Source of the DNA: Lichenicola sp964247755
GTDB taxonomy: Bacteria; Pseudomonadota; Alphaproteobacteria; Acetobacterales; Acetobacteraceae
DNA: 64,000 nt
NCBI GenBank assembly: GCA_964247755.1
Contig: CAXTVX010000004.1
Location: 62,001 to 126,000 of the forward strand
Direction: 5' to 3'
In this document: piece by piece, positions 1 to 7,898 of the stretch
Layout of the letters: each line of letters starts with the position of its first letter
How positions within the stretch are numbered: position 1 is the first letter of the stretch
The notes under the pieces: generated by a model
Seen by the model: only the letters and a program-made list of their open reading frames with translations
The model's database searches: none
What the model was told of the DNA's origin: nothing
Translations under genes and position numbers: made by a program

Positions 1-21
1 CTGGACTCCTTCCATCGACAG

Positions 22-1206
22 CTAGGTTGGCGCCACGTCGCCGGCAGCTTCGTCGCGCCGCAGTAGCGACTCGGCAAGCGCAGCGACCCGCTCGGCGTTG
101 CGGTACCAAGTCAGGCAGCGGGAAGTGATGGTGTCCGGGCTGGCGCGCCCGAGCCGGGCACGCAGCGGCGCGTCCTCACAGAGCCGCAGCAGCGCGGCTT
201 CCAGACCGCCCTCGGCGGTCGGATCGAACAGCAGCGCGTCCTGTCCGTTGGTGAGGATCTCGCGTATCGCGTCAACGTCCGGCGCCACGATCGCGCGGCC
301 GAGCTGGAGGTACTCGAACAGCTTGAGCGGCGAGGCATACGGCGTGAGACCGGGGATCACGGCGATGTCGAAGGCGCACACGTGCCGGGCGACGTCGTTG
401 CGCGCGACCACACCGGTGATGGACAGCCGGTCTGCCACGCCCAGACGCCGCGCATGGTCCTGCAGCGAGGCCCGCGCAGGCCCGTCGCCGACCACCAGGA
501 CCTGCAGGTCGAACCGGTCGCGCTGCGCGGCCGCGAAGTCGACCAGGCGGTGCACCGCGTTCCAGCCGCGCACGAAGCCGGTGAAGCCCACTACCAGGCG
601 CGGCGGCAGGCCGAGCAGCGCCTTGGCCGCGTCCGGATCGAGCGCGGGCGCGAAGCGGCCAGGGTCGATGCCGTTCGGGATCACGGTGATCCGTGCCGGC
701 GGCACGCCGTAGCCCTCGATCACCCGGCCGAGCACGTGCGTGACCGGCAGCACGTGATCGGCTCCCCGCCACAGGGAGCGCTGCGCCAGGCGGCCGAGCC
801 GGTGCAGGCGCAGCCCGTCATGCCGCGAGCGTTCCTCGAACAGCGGTGCGTTGACCTCCAGCAGCAGCGGCAGGCCGGAGCGGCGGCGCACCCAGGCCCC
901 GGCGAGCAGGAACAGGCTGTAGCGCTCGTAGATCACGTCGGGACGATGGGTGCGGACTGCCCTGGACAAGCGGAGAAAGGCTGGGATGTTGTAGGCAAGC
1001 TCCAGCAGCTCGTAGAGCGCGCCGGGGATCAGGCGCTTGATCTGCGCCACCAGCCGGCTGCCGCCGCCGAAGCGGGCGTTCATCAGCCTCGGAGGCCCGA
1101 CCACGATCGTCTCGTGGCCCTGACCCCGGAGCGCTGCCACCAGCTCCTCGAGGTGGACCGACTGGCCGTCACGCGACGCGATCCGGTGGTGGAACAGGAT
1201 GCGCAT
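22..1206 (-). CDS. Glycosyltransferase family 4 (group 1)
   Basis: 394-residue GT-B glycosyltransferase, expected to act at the cytoplasmic face on a lipid-linked polysaccharide precursor. Visible features are an N-terminal half starting MRILFHHRI with a donor-independent Rossmann region, then the C-terminal nucleotide-sugar domain with GDGPARASL and the acidic motif around SPLKLFEYLQLGRAIVAP. The open frame runs far upstream, but the ATG at 1206 gives the first sensible N-terminus and lies 11 bases after the stop of the preceding glycosyltransferase, so the two are probably co-transcribed. It is the last gene of a minus-strand operon. The sugar it transfers cannot be read from sequence. Confidence 0.85.
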   Translation of the reverse strand: MRILFHHRIASRDGQSVHLEELVAALRGQGHETIVVGPPRLMNARFGGGSRLVAQIKRLIPGALYELLELAYNIPAFLRLSRAVRTHRPDVIYERYSLFLLAGAWVRRRSGLPLLLEVNAPLFEERSRHDGLRLHRLGRLAQRSLWRGADHVLPVTHVLGRVIEGYGVPPARITVIPNGIDPGRFAPALDPDAAKALLGLPPRLVVGFTGFVRGWNAVHRLVDFAAAQRDRFDLQVLVVGDGPARASLQDHARRLGVADRLSITGVVARNDVARHVCAFDIAVIPGLTPYASPLKLFEYLQLGRAIVAPDVDAIREILTNGQDALLFDPTAEGGLEAALLRLCEDAPLRARLGRASPDTITSRCLTWYRNAERVAALAESLLRRDEAAGDVAPT

Positions 1207-1217
1207 GGACAGAATGG

Positions 1218-2435
1218 TCAGGCCGCGCCCGCGTCGGCCGGATGCGGCGCCGACAGGAAGTCGCCGCTGCCGGCCAGCACCGTGTCCCAATCGAGCCCTG
1301 CTTCGAGCACGGCGCGTGCCTTCTGCTCCATCCGCCGGCGCCCGTCGTCGTCGCGCAGCAGGGCCACCACCGTCCCGGCAAAGGCGGCCGGGGTGTCGGC
1401 GGCGGCGATGCCGGCGCCGGGCGCGATCCCGGTCGCGCGCATCGCCGCTTCCGTGGTGATCACCGGCAGCCCCATCGCCATCGCCTCCAGCAGCTTGTTC
1501 TGGATGCCGCGCCCGAGCCGGAGCGGGGCCACGAACAGCGAGGCCCGATCCAGGAACGGCCGCACGTCCGCCACCCGCCCCGTCACCGTGACGCCGGGAA
1601 TCCGCGCCAGGCGACGCACGCGGCGCGACGGCGCGCTGCCGCAGATGGTCAGCGTGACCTCCGGCAGCTCGGCCCGCACCAGCGGCAGGATCGCCTCGCA
1701 GAACCACACCATCGCGTCGACGTTCGGCAGGTAGCTCATCACCCCGGTGAAGACGAGCGCGCCTGGCTGCCGCAGGGCGCCACCCGACCGGAAGAACCCG
1801 AGATCGATCCCGTTGCGCAGGACGTCGACCGCCTGGCCGGGCAGGAGCCGGCGGAAATCCTCGGCTTCCTGTTCGGTGCAGACGAACGCGCGCGAGAAGC
1901 GGCAGGCCAGCTCACGCTCGTAGCGCAGCAGCCGGTGTGCCTCGGTGGCGTAGATCCAGCGCATCGGCGGCCAGGCGCGTCGCGACAGTCCAAGCCATTT
2001 CTGTGAGTCCAGGTCGGCGAAGTGGATGATCCGCGTCAGCCGATCGAACGGCTCGGCATATTGCGCCACCGTGGAGCTGTAGACGAACAGCACGTCCGGT
2101 CGGAGCCGCGCGATCGCGTCCCGCATCGCCGCATGCAGCGCCGGCTCGTCCAGCATCGACACCGACAGCGGCCGGCCAGAGAACAGCGCCCGCAGCGCCC
2201 GCCACCGGCTGCGCCAGACTCGAACCTGAACGGCGTTCACGCTTGCAGCCAAGCCGTCGAGCCCGGGCAGGTTGCGGAGGTCCGCAGCCCCATCGGCCAG
2301 GCAGAACACGTGCACCTGGTGCGCGCGCGCCATGTGCCGCAGCAGGTGGAAGGTGGCGATCTTGTCGCCGCGGTCCGGCGGATAGGGCACGCGCTGGCAA
2401 AGGAGGAACACCCGCCGGGCGGAACCGGGCTCCAT
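1218..2435 (-). CDS. XrtA/PEP-CTERM-associated glycosyltransferase (TIGR03087-like)
   Basis: 405-residue GT-B glycosyltransferase that resembles the TIGR03087 sugar transferases found beside exosortase A loci. The start motif LLCQRVPYPPDRGDK, the middle IIHFADLDSQKW and the C-terminal GRGIQNKLLEAMAMGLPV are characteristic. It probably adds a sugar during assembly of the exopolysaccharide repeat unit. The ATG at 2435 lies three bases after a TGA that ends a frame-2 extension of the upstream beta-helix gene, which suggests translational coupling. The next gene follows after 11 bases. Confidence 0.9.
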   Translation of the reverse strand: MEPGSARRVFLLCQRVPYPPDRGDKIATFHLLRHMARAHQVHVFCLADGAADLRNLPGLDGLAASVNAVQVRVWRSRWRALRALFSGRPLSVSMLDEPALHAAMRDAIARLRPDVLFVYSSTVAQYAEPFDRLTRIIHFADLDSQKWLGLSRRAWPPMRWIYATEAHRLLRYERELACRFSRAFVCTEQEAEDFRRLLPGQAVDVLRNGIDLGFFRSGGALRQPGALVFTGVMSYLPNVDAMVWFCEAILPLVRAELPEVTLTICGSAPSRRVRRLARIPGVTVTGRVADVRPFLDRASLFVAPLRLGRGIQNKLLEAMAMGLPVITTEAAMRATGIAPGAGIAAADTPAAFAGTVVALLRDDDGRRRMEQKARAVLEAGLDWDTVLAGSGDFLSAPHPADAGAA

Positions 2436-2518
2436 CGCTCAGACCGTCCGGCGCAGCCGGCCGAGCAGGTGCCGGACGGCCGACAGCACCGCGTGTGCGC
2501 GCAGCTTCGCGTCCACGA

Positions 2519-3496
2519 TCAGCGCGTCGAGCCGTCCCCCTCCAAAGGGCGCACCTGGCCCGTCAGCGTGTCGCCGACCAGCTGCACCGGGGTCGCGGTG
2601 ATGTTGCGGACAAAGGTGGTCGGACGGTCCATGTCGTTGCGGAAGCGGGTGTTGCGGACCACGATCTCGTCGCTTGGACGGTCCACTCCTTCCTCGCCGA
2701 TCGAGATCGCGGCGCCATGGTTGGTGCAGTGCGGCCCCTTCTCCAGCGTGCCGCCGTCGATCAGCAGGCTGCCGCCGTTAGGAATGTCGACCAGGTAGCT
2801 GGAGGTGCCGTCCGGCCCGTCCTCGATGCTGGTGTCCAGGATCTCGGTGCGCAACGCGCGCGACTTGATGTGGTGGCCGTCATGGGTGTCGAGGAAGCGC
2901 GAATGCTCGATGCGCAGCAGGGCGAGCACGTTGGTATAGACACCATGCGCACAGCCGCCGCCGTTCTGGCAGCTGCCGTTGTCGAGGAACTCGCTGCCCC
3001 GGATGCGCAGGGTCGCGTCGCGGTTGTCGGCGGCCAGGATGCCGTCCTGGTTGTTGACGAAGCGGACGCCGTCCACGAGGAGGTTGCCGCCCTCGGCGCG
3101 TATGCCGGCGCCGTTGCCGTCGGGCACCCGCGCGCGCTGCAGGGTCAGGTTGCGTATCGTCACGTCGTGCCCGTCGATCACCAGCAGCGCCTTGCCGCCG
3201 CAGGTCTTGTCGGTGAGCACCGAGTCCGGCCCGTCGCCCTCGATCGTCAGGCGATCCTGCGACACCACCGCACAGTCGAAGTACTGCCCCTTGGCGATGT
3301 GCACGACGTCGCCCGGCTGCGCCGCGGCGATGGCAGCACTCGGCGTGGCGTAGGTCCCGCCGGCGCCGGCGGACAGGGTGCGCGCGCCGGCGCAGGACGC
3401 GTGCAGGAGCAGGCAGGCGGCAATACCAATCGCGGATCCCGTCCGCAACCCACCCGCCCGGCGCCGCGAACGGTCTTGCTCGTGTGGAGCCCGCAC
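2519..3496 (-). CDS. Secreted right-handed beta-helix protein (possible 3' frameshift)
   Basis: 325 residues from the GTG at 3496, which has a GGGAG ribosome site seven bases upstream. An ATG at 3583 is possible but gives an unlikely Arg-rich start. A signal peptide (hydrophobic IGIAACLLLHASCAGA) precedes repeated beta-helix rungs such as VTIRNLTLQRA, LLVDGVRFVNNQDG and LRIRGSEFLDNG, as in polysaccharide lyase or epimerase folds; no catalytic residues can be assigned. The annotated stop follows a run of five G (plus-strand C at 2536-2540). One extra G would continue the protein for about 30 more codons with strongly G/C third positions, to a TGA at 2439-2441, three bases from the next start. 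The central part is similar to the large protein at 49866. Confidence 0.75.
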   Translation of the reverse strand: MRAPHEQDRSRRRAGGLRTGSAIGIAACLLLHASCAGARTLSAGAGGTYATPSAAIAAAQPGDVVHIAKGQYFDCAVVSQDRLTIEGDGPDSVLTDKTCGGKALLVIDGHDVTIRNLTLQRARVPDGNGAGIRAEGGNLLVDGVRFVNNQDGILAADNRDATLRIRGSEFLDNGSCQNGGGCAHGVYTNVLALLRIEHSRFLDTHDGHHIKSRALRTEILDTSIEDGPDGTSSYLVDIPNGGSLLIDGGTLEKGPHCTNHGAAISIGEEGVDRPSDEIVVRNTRFRNDMDRPTTFVRNITATPVQLVGDTLTGQVRPLEGDGSTR

Positions 3497-3563
3497 CTGT
3501 CTTCTCCCGCGAAACCGGACACCGGCGACAGGACATCGTCGCCCTGGCGCAACGTTCCTGCGC

Positions 3564-3728
3564 CTACAGCAGCCGCCAGGCAAGATAAAGGATGCCGACC
3601 CAGAGCACTGCCGAAAGCCCGAGGATCAACAGTGCCGCCGCCGGCCAGGCAAGGGGACCATTCGAGCCGAACCTGCGACGAAACCGGGACAGCAGGACCA
3701 TTGCAGCGCGGTTGTCTGTTCTACCCAT
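3564..3728 (-). CDS. Small single-pass membrane protein (54 aa)
   Basis: I do not recognise a family. The 54-codon frame begins MGRTDNRAAMVLLSRFRR, has a basic N-terminal stretch and then one hydrophobic helix (about residues 26-50, including AAALLILGLSAVLWVGILY) ending LAWRLL. It fills an otherwise empty gap in a minus-strand operon, 36 bases after the acetyltransferase-like gene and 67 bases before the beta-helix gene. A second in-frame ATG at codon 10 is possible. No strong ribosome site is visible. The positive-inside arrangement suggests an N-in inner-membrane protein. The alternative is a chance hydrophobic frame in GC-rich DNA. Confidence 0.5.
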   Translation of the reverse strand: MGRTDNRAAMVLLSRFRRRFGSNGPLAWPAAALLILGLSAVLWVGILYLAWRLL

Positions 3729-3764
3729 GCGCGACCGCCGGTGTTGCGGGAGCCCAGAACGGCG

Positions 3765-4916
3765 TCACAGGTCTGGACCATTAGCAGGATCACGGCAAGC
3801 CCCGCGCGGCAGGGTGTGCGCACCGTCCCGGCGCGACGCGATCCGGCGGCGCAGCGCCGACAGGATGCGCAGGCCGAGCACCAGCCACCCGCGCGCGTGC
3901 CGCAGGGAAGCGAGCTCGATCCAATGCAGGGTCACCGCCTCGTCGCCGAGGCTGCGCTTGTAGCGGACGTCGCCGCCGAGGAAGTCGTAGCGCGCGGCGC
4001 CCGAGGACGCGGCGTCGGCAACTGCACGCGCATGGGCGACGAGCCCGGGCGAGGTGCCGGGCACCCCGGTGTCGATGCCGCTCTGGTAGGCCAGCACCGT
4101 GTCCTGCCAATGGAAGTTGTAGAGATAGGCGAGCGGGACGCCCCCGGAAGCCAGGCGCCACAGCGCCACCTCGCCGCGCGGCAGGGCGTGTTGGATCAGG
4201 CCGGCGTGGAACCGCCGGAACGCGGGCTCGGCGAACGCGCCAGGACAACCGCGACCGGTCCAGGATCGCTGGTGCAGGGCGGCCAGGCCATCCAGGAACG
4301 CGTCCGCTTCCGCCTCGTCCTGCGCCCGGTGCCAGGACACCGGCCCATGCGCCTCGATCCGCCGCCGCGACCGCCCGAGCTGGGCACGGGTGGAGCCGCC
4401 GAGCCTCGCCTGCCAGGCAGCCGCGCCATCCGGCTGCAGCGACGCATACGGCGCGTCCCGGCATTCGCGCTCATGGCGTACCCCCAGCCCGCGCGCCGCC
4501 TGCCGTACCGGGTCGCCGATCCCGTTCAGGATCACGAGGCCGCACTCCCGCAGGGCTGTCCGGAGCATGGCGCGTGCCGCGCCCGGCTCGCTGTCGGCCA
4601 CCAGCGGCCCGTTATGCTCGACGAACACGCTGTCCTCGGCTGGATCGCCGGTCTGGTGCAGCCACAGCGCGTCCAGCGCGACTCCGCGCGCCAGCCGCAG
4701 CTTGTGGCGGTTGAACAGGGCGAGCCCGACCGTGGCGCCGTTCGCAGTGGCGCGGACCAGGCGCGGCGCGTCGAACCGTTCGCCGACGCGGCAGCCGATC
4801 CAGCTCCAGGATTGGAAGAACGAGCACGACGACCGTCGCTCCAGGTCGCGCCAGTCATGAGCCAGCGCGCGGATCCTGGCCGGCGACAGGTCCGGCGTCT
4901 CGATCGTCACCCGCAT
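3765..4916 (-). CDS. GNAT/FemAB-like acetyltransferase (CelD/BcsL-type)
   Basis: 383 residues from the ATG at 4916 (MRVTIETPDL). The N-terminal motif SCSFFQSWSWI and the C-terminal acetyltransferase_6-like block with RYDFLGGDVRYKRSLGDE match the cellulose-biosynthesis CelD/FemAB-like group, which are thought to N- or O-acylate sugars or peptides in polysaccharide loci. The frame extends to 4994 but the extra residues are not family-like. It is first in the minus-strand operon that continues through the small membrane protein, the beta-helix protein and two glycosyltransferases. It is divergent from the DUF218 gene at 5068. Substrate unknown. Confidence 0.8.
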   Translation of the reverse strand: MRVTIETPDLSPARIRALAHDWRDLERRSSCSFFQSWSWIGCRVGERFDAPRLVRATANGATVGLALFNRHKLRLARGVALDALWLHQTGDPAEDSVFVEHNGPLVADSEPGAARAMLRTALRECGLVILNGIGDPVRQAARGLGVRHERECRDAPYASLQPDGAAAWQARLGGSTRAQLGRSRRRIEAHGPVSWHRAQDEAEADAFLDGLAALHQRSWTGRGCPGAFAEPAFRRFHAGLIQHALPRGEVALWRLASGGVPLAYLYNFHWQDTVLAYQSGIDTGVPGTSPGLVAHARAVADAASSGAARYDFLGGDVRYKRSLGDEAVTLHWIELASLRHARGWLVLGLRILSALRRRIASRRDGAHTLPRGACRDPANGPDL

Positions 4917-5067
4917 CGCGGCATCAACTCCGATCGTCGGCCCCGCGTGCCGGTCCGGGGCGCCGTTGCCGCCGCGCCCGGGGTGGCGGATCATGCCGTT
5001 CCTGTCCCGGCCGGGTCGGACGGAACGTGGCTGGAGAGCCTATGGCAGACCGGGCCGGACGCGCTGC

Positions 5068-5817
5068 ATGATTCTGAGCGCCCTGCTGACGCCGGTCGTG
5101 GTGCCGCCGGTCAACCTGCTGCTGCTGGCCCTGCTCGCATTGTGGCGCCGCCGGCGGGGTGCCGCGGCCGCCCTGCTGGCGGGTCTGGTGCTGCTGGCGA
5201 TGCCGGGCGTCGCCGATGTCCTGACCGCCACGCTGGAGCGCAGCGTGCCGCCAACCCGACTCGGTGGTGCCCAGGCGATCCTGGTCCTGGGCGGCGATCT
5301 GGACCGGGACGGCGACGGGACGGCTGTGCCCGGACCGCTGACCCTGGACCGGCTGCGCGACGGTGCCGCCCTGGCACGACGCAGCGGCCTGCCGGTCGCG
5401 GTCACCGGCGGCCCCGCCTGGCGTGGCGGCCCGCCGATCGGGACGGTGATGGCGGACAGCCTGCAACGCGATTTCGGGGTGTCGGCGCGCTGGGTCGAGA
5501 CGCGTTCGACCGACACCTGGGACAACGCGCGGGACAGCAGCGCCCTGCTGGCGCCCTCCGGCATACGCACGGTGCTGGTGGTGACGCAGTCCTGGCACAT
5601 GCGGCGCAGCCTGCTCGCCTTCCGCCACAGCGGCCTCGTCGCCGTCCCGGCGGCGGTCTGGCGGACGGGCTATCCGTCGACCAGCGGCGGGACCGGCCTG
5701 GTCCGGCTCGCCGGCACCCTGCTGCCGCGCGTGTCCGCCTGGCAGCGCAGCTACTTCGCGCTGCACGAATGGATCGGCATCGGCTGGTATCGGCTGCGCG
5801 ACCTCCCATGGCGCTGA
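5068..5817 (+). CDS. YdcF/SanA-like DUF218 membrane protein
   Basis: 249 residues from the ATG at 5068. Two hydrophobic segments (MILSALLTPVVVPPVNLLLL and AAAALLAGLVLLAMPG) precede a DUF218 domain with the hallmark AILVLGGD, TGGPAW, STDTWDNARDSS and VVTQSWHMRRSL motifs. DUF218 proteins (ElyC, SanA, YdcF) act in envelope polysaccharide or lipid-carrier homeostasis; a precise role here is not known. The frame could begin at 4975 or 4994, but the start chosen places the first membrane helix at the N-terminus as in relatives. Its end overlaps the next start by ten bases, so the two are coupled. Confidence 0.8.
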   Translation: MILSALLTPVVVPPVNLLLLALLALWRRRRGAAAALLAGLVLLAMPGVADVLTATLERSVPPTRLGGAQAILVLGGDLDRDGDGTAVPGPLTLDRLRDGAALARRSGLPVAVTGGPAWRGGPPIGTVMADSLQRDFGVSARWVETRSTDTWDNARDSSALLAPSGIRTVLVVTQSWHMRRSLLAFRHSGLVAVPAAVWRTGYPSTSGGTGLVRLAGTLLPRVSAWQRSYFALHEWIGIGWYRLRDLPWR

Positions 5818-6839
5818 GCGTCGAGGACTGTCCGGCGACGGCGCTGCAGGACCTCCCGCTGCTGCGCGATGCCGCCTTCGAGTCGAGCGCCGCCTGGTGG
5901 CGGGCCGTCGTGGACACGGCGATGCCGGACGGGTCGCGCGCCCGCTTCGTGCTGGTCCGTCAGGACCGCGTGCCGCTGCTGCTGCTGCCGCTCCGGGTCG
6001 ATCGCGGCCGTGCCGGGGCCGGCCTGACCACGCCCTACACCACCCTGTTCCAGCCGCCCTGCCGGAGCCTGGACCGGCTCGCTGACGCAGGGCTGGCGCT
6101 TGGGCGGTGCCTGCCGCCGGTGCTTCGGCTGGACGCGCTCGATCCCGGCTGGGAAGGCTGGGAACCGCTGCTGCGCGGGCTGCGGCAGGCGGGCCGGCGT
6201 TCCGCCTGGTTCGCGGGCTTCGGCAACTGGCACGAGCAGGTCCAGGGACGGAGCTGGACGGCCTATCTCGCCGACCGGCCCGGTGCCCTGCGGGAAACCA
6301 TCCGCCGGCGCCTCGGGCATGCCGAGCGCGATCCGGACACGACGATGCTGCTGTCGGCGGACCCGGCCGCGGTGCCGGGCCTCCTGGCGGACTACGAGGC
6401 GGTGCATGCGGCGAGCTGGAAGGAACGTGAGCCGTTCCCCGGCTTCGCGGCACGCTTCGCGGCGGAAGCGGCGGGAGCGGGGGTGCTGCGGATCGCGGTG
6501 CTGCGCCGGCATGGCCGTCCGGTCGCGGCGCAATACTGGACGGTGGAGCGGGGCCACGCCATCCTGCACAAGCTTGCGCATGACGAAACGGCGAAGGCGC
6601 AATCGCCGGGCACGGTGCTGACGGCCTGGACGATCCGGCGCCTCATCGACGAGGAACAGGTGACCCTGCTGGACTTCGGACGCGGCGACGATGCGTACAA
6701 GCGCGGCTGGGCGACCGCCCGGCGGCGGCGCGACGGCCTGGTGCTGGCCGATCCCCGGCATCCGCTCGGGGCGGCGGCGCTGCTGCGCCAGGTCGCGGGC
6801 GACGCGCTGCGCCAGTGGATCACGAGGGGGCGGTCGTGA
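5808..6839 (+). CDS. GNAT/FemAB-like acetyltransferase
   Basis: 343 residues. The C-terminal half carries the acetyltransferase_6 signature: GRPVAAQYWTVERGHAIL, then LDFGRGDDAYKRGWA, the same 'DFG-x-D-x-YK' core as in the genes at 3765 and 18465. Such proteins transfer acyl or aminoacyl groups in envelope and exopolysaccharide pathways. The ATG at 5808 overlaps the preceding stop. The next gene starts at a GTG overlapping this stop (GTGA), so DUF218, this gene and the epimerase form one operon. Substrate not deducible. Confidence 0.8.
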   Translation: MALSVEDCPATALQDLPLLRDAAFESSAAWWRAVVDTAMPDGSRARFVLVRQDRVPLLLLPLRVDRGRAGAGLTTPYTTLFQPPCRSLDRLADAGLALGRCLPPVLRLDALDPGWEGWEPLLRGLRQAGRRSAWFAGFGNWHEQVQGRSWTAYLADRPGALRETIRRRLGHAERDPDTTMLLSADPAAVPGLLADYEAVHAASWKEREPFPGFAARFAAEAAGAGVLRIAVLRRHGRPVAAQYWTVERGHAILHKLAHDETAKAQSPGTVLTAWTIRRLIDEEQVTLLDFGRGDDAYKRGWATARRRRDGLVLADPRHPLGAAALLRQVAGDALRQWITRGRS

Positions 6840-7774
6840 GCGGGCCGAGGCGCTACCTGGTCACCGGAGGGGCCGGCTTCATCGGCTCGCACCTGTGCGA
6901 CGCGCTGCTGGAGGGCGGCCACGAGGTGGTCGTGCTCGACGACCTGTCGACCGGCAAGCAAGGCAACCTCGATCCGCGCGTGTCGCTCACGCTGGGGGAC
7001 GTGGCCGATGCGCAGGCCGTGCGGGCGGCGGCGGAGGGCGTCGACGGCGTGTTCCACCTCGCCGCCATCGCCTCGGTGGAGCGTGGCAACCAGGACTGGC
7101 CGGGCACGCACCGCATCAACCAGGGTGGCACCGTGGCGGTGCTCGACGCGGCGCGAGCCGGGGGGCGGATGCCGGTGGTGTATGCCTCGTCGGCCGCAGT
7201 CTACGGCGACACCGGCGACGCGGTGGCGCGCGAGGACCGGATGCCGGCGCCGCTGACCGCGTATGGCGCCGACAAGCTCGGCAGCGAGCTGCATGCGCGG
7301 GTGGCGAGCCTGGTGCACGGCGTGCCGACGCTGGGCCTGCGCTTCTTCAACGTGTACGGCCCGCGCCAGGACCCGGGGTCGCCATACAGCGGGGTGATCT
7401 CGATCTTCGCCGACCGGATCGGCCGCGGCGAGGAGATCACCCTGCACGGGGACGGTGCGCAGACGCGGGACTTCGTGCATGTGGGCGACGTGGTGGCGCA
7501 CCTGCTGGCTGGCATGGAGCGGCTGGGCGACCCGGTGCGGGCGCCCGGCGGCGAGCCGGCCCGCTTCAACGTGTGCACCGGCCGGGCGGTGTCGATCCGG
7601 TCGCTGGCGGAGATCCTGGCCGGCCTGCACGGCGTTCCGCTGCGCGCGCGTCAGGGTGCGGCCCGCGCCGGCGACATCCGCCACTCCTGCGGCGACAACG
7701 AGGCGGCCGTGGCAGCACTCGGGGTGCAGGCGCAGCTGCGGCTCGAGCAGGGGCTGGCGGGGCTGCTCGGCTGA
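6836..7774 (+). CDS. NAD-dependent sugar-nucleotide epimerase (extended SDR)
   Basis: 312 residues, GalE/UDP-glucose 4-epimerase-like extended short-chain dehydrogenase. It has the NAD-binding VTGGAGFIGSHL at the N-terminus, the VVYASSAAVYGD serine motif, the catalytic Tyr-x3-Lys in YGADK and LRFFNVYGPRQDP. It would interconvert UDP- or GDP-sugars to supply precursor for the polysaccharide. I chose the GTG at 6836, which has GAGGGG six bases upstream and a four-base overlap with the previous stop, rather than the GTG at 6815. It is the last gene of its operon; the sigma-54 control region starts seven bases after its stop. Confidence 0.88.
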   Translation: MSGPRRYLVTGGAGFIGSHLCDALLEGGHEVVVLDDLSTGKQGNLDPRVSLTLGDVADAQAVRAAAEGVDGVFHLAAIASVERGNQDWPGTHRINQGGTVAVLDAARAGGRMPVVYASSAAVYGDTGDAVAREDRMPAPLTAYGADKLGSELHARVASLVHGVPTLGLRFFNVYGPRQDPGSPYSGVISIFADRIGRGEEITLHGDGAQTRDFVHVGDVVAHLLAGMERLGDPVRAPGGEPARFNVCTGRAVSIRSLAEILAGLHGVPLRARQGAARAGDIRHSCGDNEAAVAALGVQAQLRLEQGLAGLLG

Positions 7775-7780
7775 GCCGGG

Positions 7781-7811
7781 TGTCGGAATCGCTTACAGCC
7801 ATGTCGGGACA
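7781..7811 (+). promoter_or_regulatory. Candidate activator (PrsR-type) binding site upstream of sigma-54 promoter
   Basis: The sequence TGTCGGA-N4-CTTACAG at 7781-7798 recurs exactly (same N4 spacing) at 16908-16925. In both places it lies about 50 bases upstream of a -24/-12 promoter. A further TGTC-GG-GACA palindrome follows at 7802-7811. Sigma-54 activators bind such dyads; that PrsR is the protein is an inference. Confidence 0.5.
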
Positions 7812-7847
7812 ACCGGAAAGGCCCTGACACACCAACCGGTTGCAGAC

Positions 7848-7863
7848 TGGCCCGCATCTTGCT
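7848..7863 (+). promoter_or_regulatory. Sigma-54 (-24/-12) promoter of the PEP-CTERM/sulfotransferase operon
   Basis: TGGCCCGCATCTTGCT matches the TGGCACG-N4-TTGCW consensus with one mismatch (C for A at position 5). It is followed by a GGGAGG ribosome site at 7885-7890 and the ATG at 7899. The distance to the start codon leaves a plausible leader of roughly 25 bases. Confidence 0.75.
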
Positions 7864-7898
7864 CGCCGTGGTGTCACCGGCACCGGGAGGCCGGCTTC

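Noticed and set aside
2227..2239. Palindrome TGAAC-GGC-GTTCA
   Set aside because: Inside the coding sequence of a glycosyltransferase; another copy at 58891-58903 is inside the GT39 gene. Probably chance.
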